Assembly: GCA_000310025.1 (NCBI GenBank)
Contig: FN649739.1
Span: forward strand, 3,368,047-3,420,025
Length of the DNA: 51,979 nt
Source of the DNA: Ectocarpus siliculosus
Lineage: Eukaryota; Sar; Phaeophyceae; Ectocarpales; Ectocarpaceae
Reading direction: 5' to 3'
In this document: positions 11,697-22,449 of the stretch, one piece after another
Layout of the letters: each line of letters begins with the position of its first letter
Numbering within the stretch: the stretch's first letter is position 1
Position numbers and translations under genes: made by a program
The notes under the pieces: generated by a model
What the model saw: the letters and a program-made list of their open reading frames with translations, nothing else
Databases searched by the model: none
Told to the model about the DNA's origin: nothing

Positions 11697-11734
11697 CTTT
11701 TTCGAACCAAACGAAGGGGCGACGAAAAGAGAGA

Positions 11735-12100
11735 CCGTTTTCGTTCCGAATCATTCAAACGCGCTCCAAAAGCTTGTTGCGCTGGGCAAACCGGTAAACA
11801 AGTAGTCGCCGCCAACTCCACTTTAGGGAACTTCGAACCAAGCACAAACGCGGCGCAAGGGAGTGAGAGGACTGCCCGCGCGAAGAGAATAAGTGAACAG
11901 TAATGTGAAAAAATTCCAGGCTAGGGCCAGGCAAACCTCAACTCTAGCTTAGCCGATTCTACACTTTTACCCAGTATGATTGCTTGCTTGGAAAAAAGGG
12001 CGTGGGGTACTGGGAGTGAGAGCTCGTTCCACATCATTCAAACATTCTCCAAGTTTGCTGGGGGAAACTGGTACACAGGTACTGACCACGGTAGGTAACA
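11735..12100. repeat. Pair of dispersed direct repeats, about 75 bp
   Basis: Positions about 11735-11812 and 12022-12100 share CATTCAAAC, CTCCAA, GYTTG.TG, a GGTA-ACAAG block and similar spacing. Origin unknown. No gene is supported in this stretch. Confidence 0.45.
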
Positions 12101-13644
12101 AGTTCGGTCGCGGGTTTCCGACCGAATCATCATCCTACGGTGCGGAATACCGCGGCTGTCGGAGAGCAGGAGCAACCAAGTTACGTCGATCTGCAACGAG
12201 ACCCCCACGGGCTTTTGGGGGGGGGACGGGAAGCTTTTTCCAAGTATTGAAAACTCTGCCAGACACAATAAAAAACCCGGCGGGTCTCTCGCCAACCCAT
12301 GCGCACTCTTGTCCGCTTTCCCGAACCAAGCAGCACCGTGGACTTGCGGCGGGATCTCTGGTGCACCTCTTCCTCCGGAGTGGTAATCTGTTCTCCCGAG
12401 TGATTGGGTTCCCGCCCGTACAAAAAAAAACCCCGCACTTCTCTGTCTGCGAACCGCCCGTTCCCCACAAAACAAAGTCACACCAACGGTATGCGAGAAA
12501 AGTTATCACGCATACACTTTGCCCCCCCTTCCCCCCCCTCAAGAGGCCCCAATTCTAGAAACATGTTCTTATTTTCCCCATGAGTTTGTGTTAGTTTTGT
12601 TCACCGTATGCATTCAATAGTGCAATCCAAACCTGTTTAGCCTGTCGTGCACAGATCACACACAGTGTGGCACAAAACGCGCCTTGCATGCCTGCCCATT
12701 GAACGCGTTGTTGCAGAAATCACACCTCAGCTACACGACATCGTCGTATCAATTTTCAGTGACTCTCATCACGCCTGCCTCTACGCGCGTGGACGAAGAA
12801 CCCCAATGCTTGACGGAAACCCAGTGCGGTACGTACGTCATGTAGGAGCTCGCAATCAGCTGAGAGTGCTACGATCACCTACCGTTCCGCCAACCACTTC
12901 CCGACATCCTCGCACGCGAAACTATGTCAAAATCAATACGAAAGCCGTTTCGGGGTGAGTTTGCGCCCCGTCAAGCGTACGTCCGGCTCCTCGTTTTCCT
13001 CCTCCTGCTTCTCCTCCTCCTCCTCCCCCTCGTCCTCAACCTCTCCCCGTCCTCCTCGTCTTCTCACCCTTACTCCAAACCCTACCCGCCTCTCTCCCTC
13101 TTCCTCACACTGCCCTCTCCCCTTCTTCTCTGGACTCCGAGTTTACGTCTACTACGGAGCGCCGAGAACACTTTTGGCCATAGTCTTGCCCCGCAACAGC
13201 CTGGGCTTGTAGGCCTATGACACCCCCTGAGGGTGCGCTGATCACGCCCTCCCTCCCGCCGTCTAGGTGTGGCACGCCGTACAGCGTACGGGCGCGGCGA
13301 GCGCGGACGAGCGCGCAAGGCTAGGGTCACGCCGATGCACAATACCCCCACCATACCGACATGGTGCCCCTTAGTATATAAATGAACTTGTATGATCTGG
13401 TTTACATAGGATTTGGTACTGCGTTCGGTGTGTGTGTGTGTGGGGGTCACTTCGTACCCTTCCCCCCCCCAAAAATCCTCCAAATAAGAAAGGTGAGTAC
13501 CAAGGTGTGTAAATACCTTTCTTTGAACACCCTTAGTCACACCTGTCTTGCCCATGAATTTAGCGACAGCGAAATCGCGGCAGAACGCTCTTTCCTCTCC
13601 CCCCCCCCCTCTCTCTCTCTCGTGCGGCAGAACCTCTGTCTCAC
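12101..13644. other. No gene recognised
   Basis: Several reading frames of 80-190 codons occur on both strands, but none has consistent composition, splice signals or motifs. A CTCCTCCT-rich pyrimidine tract lies at 12990-13130. A TATATAAAT sequence at about 13375 (+) could be a promoter element, but nothing convincing follows it. Confidence 0.45.
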
Positions 13645-14008
13645 CTTTTCTCTGCTCCGCAGGGTGTTGCCCTCGAATGGGACTCCGCAGATTGTTTGCC
13701 CCTTCCCTGCGATGACAACGCCTCCGGTCCTGGTGCCCCACCCTATGCTCCCTTTCGCAGCCTGCTCAAACATAGAGAGACAATACAGCAAGGGGAGGGG
13801 TTACAGTCAACCAAACCACACCGAACGAGATCTAGGTCATACGTCACTCGGAAAAAGAACGACGGCCTGCGGGGGGAAAAGCTTCGTTTCGGATCACACT
13901 GTCGGGTTCCTGTCTAGTCTGTCTCACAATGAACGCCGAAACCGCCTCTGCCCACGCGTGCAAGCGGTCAGCCCTCCCCTCCGCCCCGTATCTCTCCGGG
14001 ATAATTGT
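13645..14008 (-). CDS. Unidentified protein, two internal exons
   Basis: Exon 13928-14008 (27 codons, TIIPERYGAEGRADRLHAWA...) lies between acceptor CTTCTTCCAG and donor GTGAGA. Exon 13645-13764 (40 codons; AAKGSIGWGTRTGGVVIAGK, QTICGVPFEGNTLRSREK) ends at a strong AAAAG/GTGAGA donor. Both exons are phase 0 at each end and have coding-like composition. Neither was recognised as a known family. Flanking exons were not found on either side. The acceptor of the first exon is the terminal unit of a minisatellite (14009-14330). Confidence 0.5.
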
Positions 14009-14330
14009 CTGGAAGAAGGTCTTCAGCCATGCAAGTGGGGCAAACAAAAAAAAAAGCGGCGCAATAGCGGTGACGGGGAACATGAAGCGGCGGAATAAAA
14101 GTCCGTGGGAAGGTCTTCAGCAAGGCGAGAAGAAACAGGCTGGGCAACAAAAAAAAAACGCGGCGGGATAGCGGTGAGGGGGGACACGAGGCGCGGCGGA
14201 ATAAACATCCATAAGAAGGTCATCAGCAAGGCGAGAAGAAACGGGCGGGAAATAAAAGAAAAAGCGGCGCAGTAGCGGTGAGGGGGGACACGAGGCGCGG
14301 AGGAACAAGCGTCTGGAATAAGGTCCTCAT
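14009..14330. repeat. Minisatellite, about 100 bp period, spanning an intron-exon junction
   Basis: Three and a half units share AAGGTCWTCAGCAAGGCGAG, an A-run, GCGGCGC.ATAGCGGTGAGG, GGGACACGAGGCGCGG and GGAATAAA. In gene sense each unit is a decayed copy of the polypyrimidine tract, acceptor and first codons of exon 13928-14008. The exon-proximal unit holds the functional-looking acceptor; the others have lost it or keep a CCAG remnant. Confidence 0.8.
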
Positions 14331-14333
14331 TCA

Positions 14334-14545
14334 TAGGTGACACAAGATATCACACTCCCTGAACCGACTTTCAAAGCTCGATTTCTCCACGGAGAAGAGG
14401 ATATATATCCATCAGACAACACGTTTCCGGAAAGCTCTCGACGAGAACGTTCCAACCCCGCCATATTCGACACCGCCACTTTTAGTTCCGTGGATACATG
14501 GAGCTTTGCAAATCGCTCCGGGTGTGTTATCCAGGGTCACCTACG
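14334..14545. mobile_element. MITE, TACCGTAGGT-type terminal inverted repeats (copy 1)
   Basis: Inverted termini about 45 bp long: left GGTGACACAAGATATCACAC..CCGACTTTCAAAGCTC, right GAGCTTTGCAAATCG..GGTGTGTTATCC..GGTCACCTACG. The interior is non-coding, with CTCTCGACGAGAACG. Four related copies lie in this window. Confidence 0.7.
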
Positions 14546-14572
14546 GCATGTCTCCCGTCGGCTTGCTAACCG

Positions 14573-14815
14573 ACCGTACAGGCGACACCAACACACGCCG
14601 AACCGACTTGTCAAAGCTCGAGTACTCCACGACAGAGAATACTGCAGTAACATATAGGAAACCAATGATAAGTTTTGAGTTGTTGGGGAGCTCTCGGTTT
14701 CGGAGAACTCTCGACGAGACGGTCCCAACGTCGCCTTGCTCAGCACCGCCACTGCTGTTATTACCTCTGTAGCGTAGACGAGATTTGCACAGCAGCTTCA
14801 AAAATCGGACCGCAC
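14573..14815. mobile_element. MITE, same family, diverged (copy 2)
   Basis: Left end ACAGGCGACACCAACACACG and CCGACTTGTCAAAGCTCGAG. The interior has CTCCACGACAGAGAATA and CTCTCGACGAGACGGTCCCA. The right end is decayed but retains AGCTTCAAAAATCGG. It sits about 30 bp from copy 1. Confidence 0.55.
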
Positions 14816-15064
14816 AGAAACCTTAAAAGATCCGGCTTGTGCTATAGCTCACCGATGTCGTTTGGAAAATGGCGGACCGCTAATAATCTGTAGTGTACCG
14901 CAAGGGCTTCAATCTCAGATACTGCCATTGCACAACGGCGACCGCAGCTCACGGTTATTTTGCGATTGTATTCGTACTGGAGTTGGACTTTGAAAATTAG
15001 ATATGCAGGCGTTTCCTGGATTTTTCAGATACGAGGAAATGCGATCCCCCAACCCGCCCTTATA

Positions 15065-16007
15065 CCCTTTGGGGCTAAAAGGGAGGAGAGAGAGACAGAA
15101 GTGCAGCAGAAAGAGACAAGTGTACTTCTGTAGAGGCAACAGCTATCTCCACCCATACAGTTGACCATGAGGGCAGCCCGCGACAGGACGGTGGGCACAG
15201 ACAGAGTCATAGAAAGGTTGATGCGTGGTCGCGGTGCGGCCGGTAGGGCAGGTTAGGCTTGTAGACCTTGAAAAGATCAGTCGTCAAGCTGCCTAAACTA
15301 CTCTATGATCAGTATATTCAAATTATCAGTGAAAATTATCAGTGACAGCGCTTGTAGACCCATAGCTGGTTCTTGCTTCTGTACTTCTCTGTCCCCTCCC
15401 CAATGTGCTCCTGTGGTTTTCCCACAATTCCCACCAGCACGCAAGCACACCAGCACACACCTACCTTTGCATCAGTGGCTCTCTAGGTTCGGGCGAGGGT
15501 ATGTGTGGGGCTGTCATGACAGTGTATGTGTTACTGTACCGTTGGACTCGTACTTACTGCTGCTGCTGCGTATTAGTATAGTTGCTGATAAGATGACTGC
15601 TGGATCTTGGGAGTGTACGATCTTCAAATTTGGAGAATATGCAGCATACCACGATATCCTGGCCTGGTTGGGCTTGAAATACCCCTTTCTGCTGTCCTCC
15701 GCCTGTGGCTTCGTAGATTCGGGCGACGGCATGAATGTGGAGCTATTCATGTGTGTCTCTTGTGAAAGGAAATGGGGAGAGATTCATGGTGGCATTCGCA
15801 TTTAGCGCATTGTGCATTTTTCGAATTTTGGCCGTGCCCAGGGACCTCGATTTTACCCGCTGGCACTCACGTCTTTCATTGGTCAAACGACACACCTACC
15901 CATGGACTTGCCAACACCTGGCGTGGAGGGATACAGGGCATGCCACACACCAGCATTTGCAAATGATCAATCAATGATCTGTCACGACGCCTGTAGACCC
16001 AAGAGGG
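15065..16007 (-). mobile_element. Non-autonomous piggyBac-like element, copy A
   Basis: About 940 bp. The right end is GACCCAAGAGGG directly followed by TTAA at 16008-16011. The left end is CCCTTTGGGGCT after TTATA, a decayed TTAA. The body is the reverse complement of 19414-20508 over its whole length. Shared blocks include CAACAGCTATCTCCACC, AGACCCATAGCTGGT, ATGACTGCTGGATCTTGGGA, CACCAGCATTTGCAAATGAT and CAATCAATGATC. No transposase reading frame is present. Confidence 0.75.
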
Positions 16008-16011
16008 TTAA

Positions 16012-17533
16012 GTGCGGAGGCGTTCTGTATGCACCTTTCGTTTTTCGTTCCGACTTCCCGCAAATCTCCCGCTGGAATCGGATGAATTTGATTTATTTTT
16101 ATTTTTCTTAATATGACACAACGAATCCATCGCTATCATAGAAAAAAGTCAGAGACAGATTAGCAATGAATTCATAGCGTCAGAAAAAACTACCTGTATG
16201 TCTACGATTTCCCAGACAGAATAGAGGGAATTTAATTTTCGAATGTCCAAAACCTCTATCTACAGCAGCAGTACAACCGAGCGTCCAATACCTCTACAAC
16301 GAGATTGCATCTCGTTCTGCTGTTGAGCTGCAACACCAGCATCACCGGCGAAAGAGGCCGCCCACCTCGCAGGCTTGCAGGGGGTAAATGTTTTTCTAGC
16401 ATGTGGGCTAACATGATGATGGTTCATGCTACATACGCATATGTACCAGAGGACCAGAGGGGGTGCAAGGGTAGGAGCGCACCCGTAGGATTGAGAACCT
16501 TTTCGGCGCATTACGGAACAAGATTTAGGCCGCGGTTGGCACCGGTGCAAGACAACCGATTCAGAAACTCTCAGCTCTCAACTGCAGCAAAACCCAGTCC
16601 GCCCTTCTACACGACGGCAGCAGTTTGACGGCAGCAGTTCGACGGCAGCGTTTTGCAGCATGCGCACATTTGCTGGGCTCTTTGGGAACAACGGCGGCGG
16701 GGCATGTTCGACAGCAGTGGCAGTTGGGATCAGAGCCCAGCAAGAGACGGCGAACATGCCCGTTCTGGCTGCCAAACGCAATATACTACGCCTTCTGGTA
16801 CGCGGCGCGCGCTCTCTCTCTCGCATTCCCCAACTAGAGGCCTCTGGCAAGGGTATGGGCACGCACGCAGTACATCTAGCGGTCTAAAACATCTGGTTTG
16901 TTCACCGCCCTCACCGAAGCTGACGACGAGGACGACCTCCTGAGGCAACACAGCTGCAAGGCGGTTGACAGAAAACCAACCACTATCAGAACGCGCGGCC
17001 ATCGCGGCCACTTCACGTTGCTGCCGATCGCCCACATATTCCCGCTGCTTTATCCTCCTCCAGTGTTACATTGCGTTACGAAGGCTATGGATCAACGATA
17101 TTGGGCTCAGGAAAGACTCTTGTCAAGGCATCAGCGAGCGGGGCTGGGGCGAGGTTGAGAGGGGTTGCGTTATTAACGTTTTCGCCCAAGAGGAAGAATA
17201 ATGACGAGAGGCGTTTGTTGTTTTTGCACGAGTGCCGCGTCTCCGGAGAACGCTATAGACGCCGACCCAGCCCTTGACTTCCTCTCTAGCCTTACACACT
17301 GCTCGCAACCCTGACTTGAGCTGTAGTCTATATTACTGACTCGAGCCCTTGTTTGAACCCTGACCAAAGAGGCACGGTCTTCGCTATCCCCCTCCTTTTT
17401 TGCGCTTCTCATCAGAGACACTATCTCTAGACTGTACATACAGCACCGACGATTTACGTACCTGTCTGTGTACATAGTCTAGTACACGCCCCGCCATCAT
17501 GGTTCCTACTCGACAGAATACATGACAACCAAG
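16012..17533. other. No secure gene; possible exons
   Basis: Possible coding pieces are 16660-16887 (+), which begins MRTFAGLFGNN, and 17070-17260 (+), with ILGSGKTLVKASASGAGARL. Antisense frames of similar quality exist at both places, so I do not call them. They could be 5' exons of the gene at 17534-18457. Confidence 0.4.
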
Positions 17534-18457
17534 CCCGGCCGTGGCTGCCGTACGCGCCCCGATGTTCTCTGGAGATCCGAAGGGCCCCCTTGAAGAGATC
17601 AACGAGCACGCACGAAGAGAAGCGGTCATCGCGAGGCGCACCGGAGGCCAACAACAGGCGGTGATGATCTCAAAAGCCGCCGCCCACAACTGCGAGGCCT
17701 CTTCGATGTGGTGAGTTACATACTGTAAATATTTGTTGTTGTTTCTCACATTCGCTCTATAGTCTGTACAGAGTAGTGTACACGACATACCGCCCTAGGC
17801 AAGAGCCGCCCAACGCTTACGTGGGTCGTTCGTCTGTATATATACAGAAAAAAGTGTGGATCATTTTTTAGCGGATTGGTTCGGACCAGGGATGTTTGTA
17901 AAAGTCCTAACTCTGTTCCGGATGCGTACAGAGATGAGCAGACCGTTTTGGAGGAACAAGCACATGCAATCTCCTCTAGAACTAGAACAACGTGCTTCTC
18001 TGTAGCCCCCAGTGGGGCCGCCCCGTTTTTGTGACAAAGTATTTTGACCTCGGCAGAACGTTTCAAATTTGAACGCCTGGGCTCGCTTTATCGCCTCTCC
18101 CCCGCCAGGTGCTTGAAGTGGAACCTTGGAACAAAGAACGCCATGCGAAGATGTCGTTGGCCTGGCGGGACTGTGGACAGCGTCCCTGGGCCTCCTAAGA
18201 AAAATTCGCGCGCCGACGCGGCAACGCAGCTTCGCATCCTCCGACTGGTGCGCCAGCTGAACGACCCAGGTGCAAGGCTCACCTGGAAGCAGTTTATAGA
18301 GGTCAAGGAGTGGAGAAGGTTGCAGCCAAGCTTGCGGCCGTTCCGCGTACAGGCCGGGACATCAGCGGGTCGAGAAAGAGGGCGTCAACGCCTAACGCTT
18401 CAGTGGGAGCGGGGCACCACCGCCACACCGACGACCCGCGTACGCGTGCGGACTTGA
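17534..18457 (+). CDS. Unidentified protein, two 3' exons
   Basis: Exon about 17534-17710 encodes PAVAAVRAPMFSGDPKGPLE, then a charged helix EEINEHARREAVIARR and QQAVMISKAAAHNC. It ends TG/GTGAGT in phase 2. The next acceptor, CCCCCGCCAG at 18109, restores a Trp codon and opens a frame to a TGA at 18455-18457. That frame contains KKNSRADAATQLRILRLVRQ and LTWKQFIEVKEW, Arg/Lys-rich helices. No family was recognised. The antisense frame over the first exon is also open, so strand is judged from charge pattern and the phase match at the junction. The 5' exons are missing. The gene lies between MITE and piggyBac-like copies. Confidence 0.42.
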
Positions 18458-18673
18458 TCTACTTTCCCTCTACATCGTCTTTGGGAAATTTTGACCGCTA
18501 CTACTCACGCCTGACCTCCTGCCTGTCCTCCTTCAGCAGTAGTTTCTCCTCTCCGAGGTTGTATGCATACACACTTGAGCGTCGTTTCTAGAAGCATCTA
18601 TGTCTCCTGTTGCTCTTCGGAAGCTAGCTGACGCTGGCAGGACAACATTCATTCCAAGTAGATATGACACTTG

Positions 18674-18923
18674 TACCGTAGGTCGCATAACATACCACAC
18701 CCTGTGGACCAATTTCAGAGCTTGATTGGTGCTCCGCGGAAGCAACAGCGACGGTGCCAAAAATAGAGGCATTGGAACTGCGTCATCCGAGGGCTTAACT
18801 CCTAACGTGCATCGTTTGACTGAGCAGTCAAACGGCGTGCTGTGGCATCCCCTTTGTCGTGGAGAAGTTGAGCTTTGGCAATTGGGTCCAGGAGGTGTGA
18901 TATATATGTTGCAACCTACGGTA
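18674..18923. mobile_element. MITE, same family (copy 3)
   Basis: Begins TACCGTAGGTCGCATAACAT..CACACCCTGTGGACCAATTT and ends with its inverted match AATTGGGTCCAGGAGGTGTG..TTGCAACCTACGGTA. The interior holds TGTCGTGGAGAAG and a small palindrome TTTGACTGAGCAGTCAAA. Confidence 0.75.
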
Positions 18924-19346
18924 TGCATGCACACATACCTTTTCCCTCCCTGTGAATTGGCTCTCAATTTGCAATCTGTACTCTCTGCTCTGCATGCACA
19001 ATGATGCAGTCTGGTTTTGATAGGTTGGTTGCGCGCGAAGGTTCATGATTTGGGGGCGACGTAAAGCTCGGCATTGTACAGGGTCGAAGAGGCAGAGAGG
19101 AATCCACAGAACGTGCGTTAAGAGCTGACATGAAGCATATGTGCATCTTAACAAAGTACAGCCGTTGAGCTGTTGGACCTCGGAATAACCCCAGGGTTAT
19201 ATTCCCTGCAATCAGCGCTGCCACATGCGGTTCGTCGACTTACAGGCGGGAATATGTGCCTTCACCGTCTTTCAGGCGTGCATCCCAGACGTTTTTCCCG
19301 GAAAAAAGGCGTCACAAATGGTCCACGAGGGATTCAAAACCCAGTT

Positions 19347-19413
19347 GTACCTGTGTTAAGATGTTCAGCATACCTACTATATGCTACAAGTCAGCGTATG
19401 GTGTACGTCTTAA
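19347..19413 (+). repeat. Direct repeat R, left part (interrupted copy)
   Basis: TGTACCTGTGTTAAGATG to GTGTACGTCTTAA. It matches 21172-21234 almost exactly. The copy is interrupted at its TTAA by the piggyBac-like element and resumes at 20509. Confidence 0.85.
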
Positions 19414-20508
19414 CCCTTTTGAGTCTTCAGGCGTTCTCACTGATCATTGATTGATCATTTGCAAATGCTGGTGTAGTGGCAAGTCGTGGAGTTGCCGCCC
19501 TGCAGCCCTTCGCGCCGTGTATTGGCAAGTCCATAGGGTAGGTGTGTCTAGATTATTAGCATCCACGCTAACCGGCTGACCAATGAAGAGACTTCAGTGA
19601 CAGCGGGTAACATCAAGGTCTCGGGAATGGGAATGGGGCCAATCAATGCCAAATCATGAATCTCTCAACGTATGCACATGTCAATGAACGCGTGTGTGCA
19701 TACAGTACATACATACATACATATATGTGTTCTTTCGAAGCACCACACATACACTCGCCCGAACGTAGGAAGCCACTGCTGCAAAGAGCAGAGGACAGCA
19801 AAAGGGAGGGGTATTGCAGTCCCTGCCGAAGCCCAGATATCGAGGATATCGTGGTTCCCAACAATTTGAAAATCGTTCCCAAGATCCAGCAGTCATTGTG
19901 TCAACAGCTACAACGAACGCTACAACAACACTACTACTACTGCTGTAGACGAGTAAAACATATCAGCAACACATCCACACTCGTAGCGCCACACATACCA
20001 CCCTCGCCCGAACCTAGGAAACCACGAGGTACAGGTGTGTGCTGGTGGATGTGCTTGTTGTTTGAAAAACACAGGAGCTCTAGAGAGTTGGCAGGGCACA
20101 TTTCGGGGGGGGACAGAGAACAGAGAAGTACAGAAGTACAAATACCAGCTATGGGTCTTCACTGATCATTTTGCCCTCTCTGGACTGATCATTTACAATA
20201 TACCGAAAAATAGACTAAGTTGAGGCAGCTAGACGACTGATCATTTTCAAAGGCTACACAGCTAACCTGCCCTACTGACCGCAGCGCGACCACCCACCAA
20301 CCCTTCTACGACCCTGTCTGTGGCCACCACCCTGTCGCCGGCTTCTCTCATGGCCTACAGGTGGAGATAGCTGTTGCGTGTGCAGAAGTACACTGGTCTC
20401 TTTCTCTGCACTTCTCTCTCTCCCGCTCGCTCTCGCTCTCATTTTTTTTTTTTGGCGCCAAGTTGGCGCAAAAAACAAATCTGACAGTCCAGCCTAGACC
20501 CAAAGGGG
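19414..20508 (+). mobile_element. Non-autonomous piggyBac-like element, copy B, with TTAA target duplication
   Basis: 1,095 bp flanked by TTAA on both sides (19410-19413 and 20509-20512). Ends are CCCTTTTGAGTCTTCAGGCG and, inverted, CCCCTTTGGGTCTAGGCTGG. The uninterrupted paralogous site, with a single TTAA, is at 21231-21234, so the boundaries are exact. TTAA duplication and CCC-starting termini are hallmarks of the piggyBac superfamily. Interior: a short CATA microsatellite (about 19705-19730), several GATCATT motifs and a T-run near the right end. No transposase. Copy A (15065-16007) is the same element in the opposite orientation. Confidence 0.85.
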
Positions 20509-20709
20509 TTAAAACGTGCCTTGAATCTAGCATTCATTGCCCCAAGAGCTGCAAGCGTCTTTCAGGGATTCCAAGGGCGTCGCTTGTCCGACTAAAGTCA
20601 GCAGAACACGACCGGGCGGCAAATAGTGAGTACCATCGGTGTTCTACTCCTGTAGACTACACAAATGCGGTCTTCCGTTCTACGAACACTTTTTCTGTTT
20701 CATCAGGAT
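20509..20709 (+). repeat. Direct repeat R, right part (interrupted copy)
   Basis: TTAAAACGTGCCTTGAATCT to TTTCTGTTTCATCAGGA. It matches 21231-21439 with only a few substitutions and a short insertion. Confidence 0.85.
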
Positions 20710-21171
20710 GAGGACACTGGCTACTGTCGGAGACAGAGGCCGGTGCCGTGGCAGTATTATCCCACTGCCAGGGGAAGGCTATTTCCTCTCGTGATGTGTA
20801 AACGAGGAGAAGAGGGTAGAAAGAGAGAGTGGCCATAGCGGCAGAGGGAGAGGAGAGTCGAAGACTCTCCGCTTCCACTTCCGGCAAGTGGCCAGGGACT
20901 TCGGAAGATATCCATCTCCGACGGTGCATTTCCTGTCACTCTCCTTGTGACAAGATACCCCGAGGGAGCCATATCTTCCTACACTTTGTATGTGCACACA
21001 TGGTTGGTTATACTCCTGACAGGTGTCCTCCACATCACCCCCCCCTCTATGCGCCACAAGTCCATCTGTGCTAAAGATGTGCTTTTGGCGGCCATAGCCA
21101 TGAGTGGCTCATGGAGACACATGTATTGGAGTTAACCTACCTGGTACAACATCATCAACTCGGCCTGATGT

Positions 21172-21439
21172 ACTTGTGTTAAGATGTTCAGCATACCCAC
21201 TATGCTACAAGTCAGCGTATGGTGTACGTCTTAAAACGTGCCTTGAATCTAGCATTCATTGCCCCAAGAGCTACAAGCGTCTTTCAGGGATTCCAAGGGC
21301 GTCGCTTGTCCGACTAAAGTCAGCAGAACACGACCGGGCGGCAAGTAGTGAGTGACATCGGTGTTCTACTCCTGTAGACTACTTGTACACAAATGCGGTC
21401 TTCCGTTCTACGAACACTTTTTCTGTTTCATCAGGAGCT
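21172..21439 (+). repeat. Direct repeat R, uninterrupted copy
   Basis: About 268 bp, starting TGTACTTGTGTTAAGATG and ending TTTCTGTTTCATCAGGA. It is the same as 19347-19413 plus 20509-20709 without the transposon. The two copies are separated by about 460 bp of unrelated sequence (20710-21171). They could be a segmental duplication or short terminal repeats of an old element. Confidence 0.85.
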
Positions 21440-22449
21440 TGAACTAATCTACTACAAACGACGGACAACACGCGAGCTAAAAGGGTTCGTGTCTTGCTGA
21501 TTTTTTTATTTTGGTAAAAGAAAATAAAGTCGAAAAAACAAACTGAGATGGCCGCGTGCGATAAAATCCTGTTCGCTATTTTGCAACATCAAAGTAGTGA
21601 GCGCACACGGCGCAAATGGTCTGTGAACAGAAAATTGGCAATCCACCCTCAGCATCATCGCAATGCCCCAGTGTGAGTTGGATTGGCGTATGCATTTCAC
21701 TCCGTATTTCGCGTCAGAGATGATCGAGCAAGACAGAATAAACAGCAGCGACCAAATATTCCATATTCTCGAAACTTTGTTTCCAGAGCAACAAACCTCG
21801 TTCGTTGCACCGCTCTCTATTGCTAGTAGTGGTGGAAGCAATCGGCCCATGAGTTCGGTTGCCTACGCCTGGGGGTACGATAACCGTGTCGATGCACATA
21901 CTGCTGTACACCGAGATAATTCACTACTGTGAAATATCCCGTAACTTCCAGCTGCAAGGTCGACCGGGAGGAGCTGCAAGCACGCCTTAGAACTGCACTG
22001 CTAATGTGCTCCTGGCTGGCTTCATCACTGTCATCCTCGTTTCCTGCCGAAATCGCATTCGTTAAAGCGGCGGTAGCGGCGGGGAGTGGGGGGTTAACCA
22101 GCAGCGGTGGTAGAACGAAGGGCAAGGCTTCTCCAAGCGATTGGTCTTGTGCCTTGTGCCTTCTTCTACTATTATACGTCGAACAATGCTTTGAACGACG
22201 CTACATATGGTACAGCCGTCAACCACGGATTGCAAGCGCGCGATGCTGAAGAGCTGAGAGCCCCAAGAGAGGTTTTGGTGTCACCGTTGAGCACGAGAGA
22301 AGGCGATGGCTGTGTCCTCGCACATCCCGCCACGAAGGACTTTCAAGTGCGCTCACGCTGCGCGATGATCACTCCTCAAAACCACCAAAATACAACCAGT
22401 CCCACCTCCCGACGACGCAAATCCTCGGGAAGGAAGAAGTTGAACGTAC
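21440..22449. other. No gene recognised; probable 3' end of the LY...CTFxP gene
   Basis: The leftward gene must end here, because its exon at 22450-22617 ends in phase 2 at a GTACGT donor. One possible terminal acceptor (CGATTTCGGCAG at about 22045, reverse strand) would give a very short last exon. Another frame on that strand continues for about 80 codons. I cannot choose between them. Confidence 0.4.
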
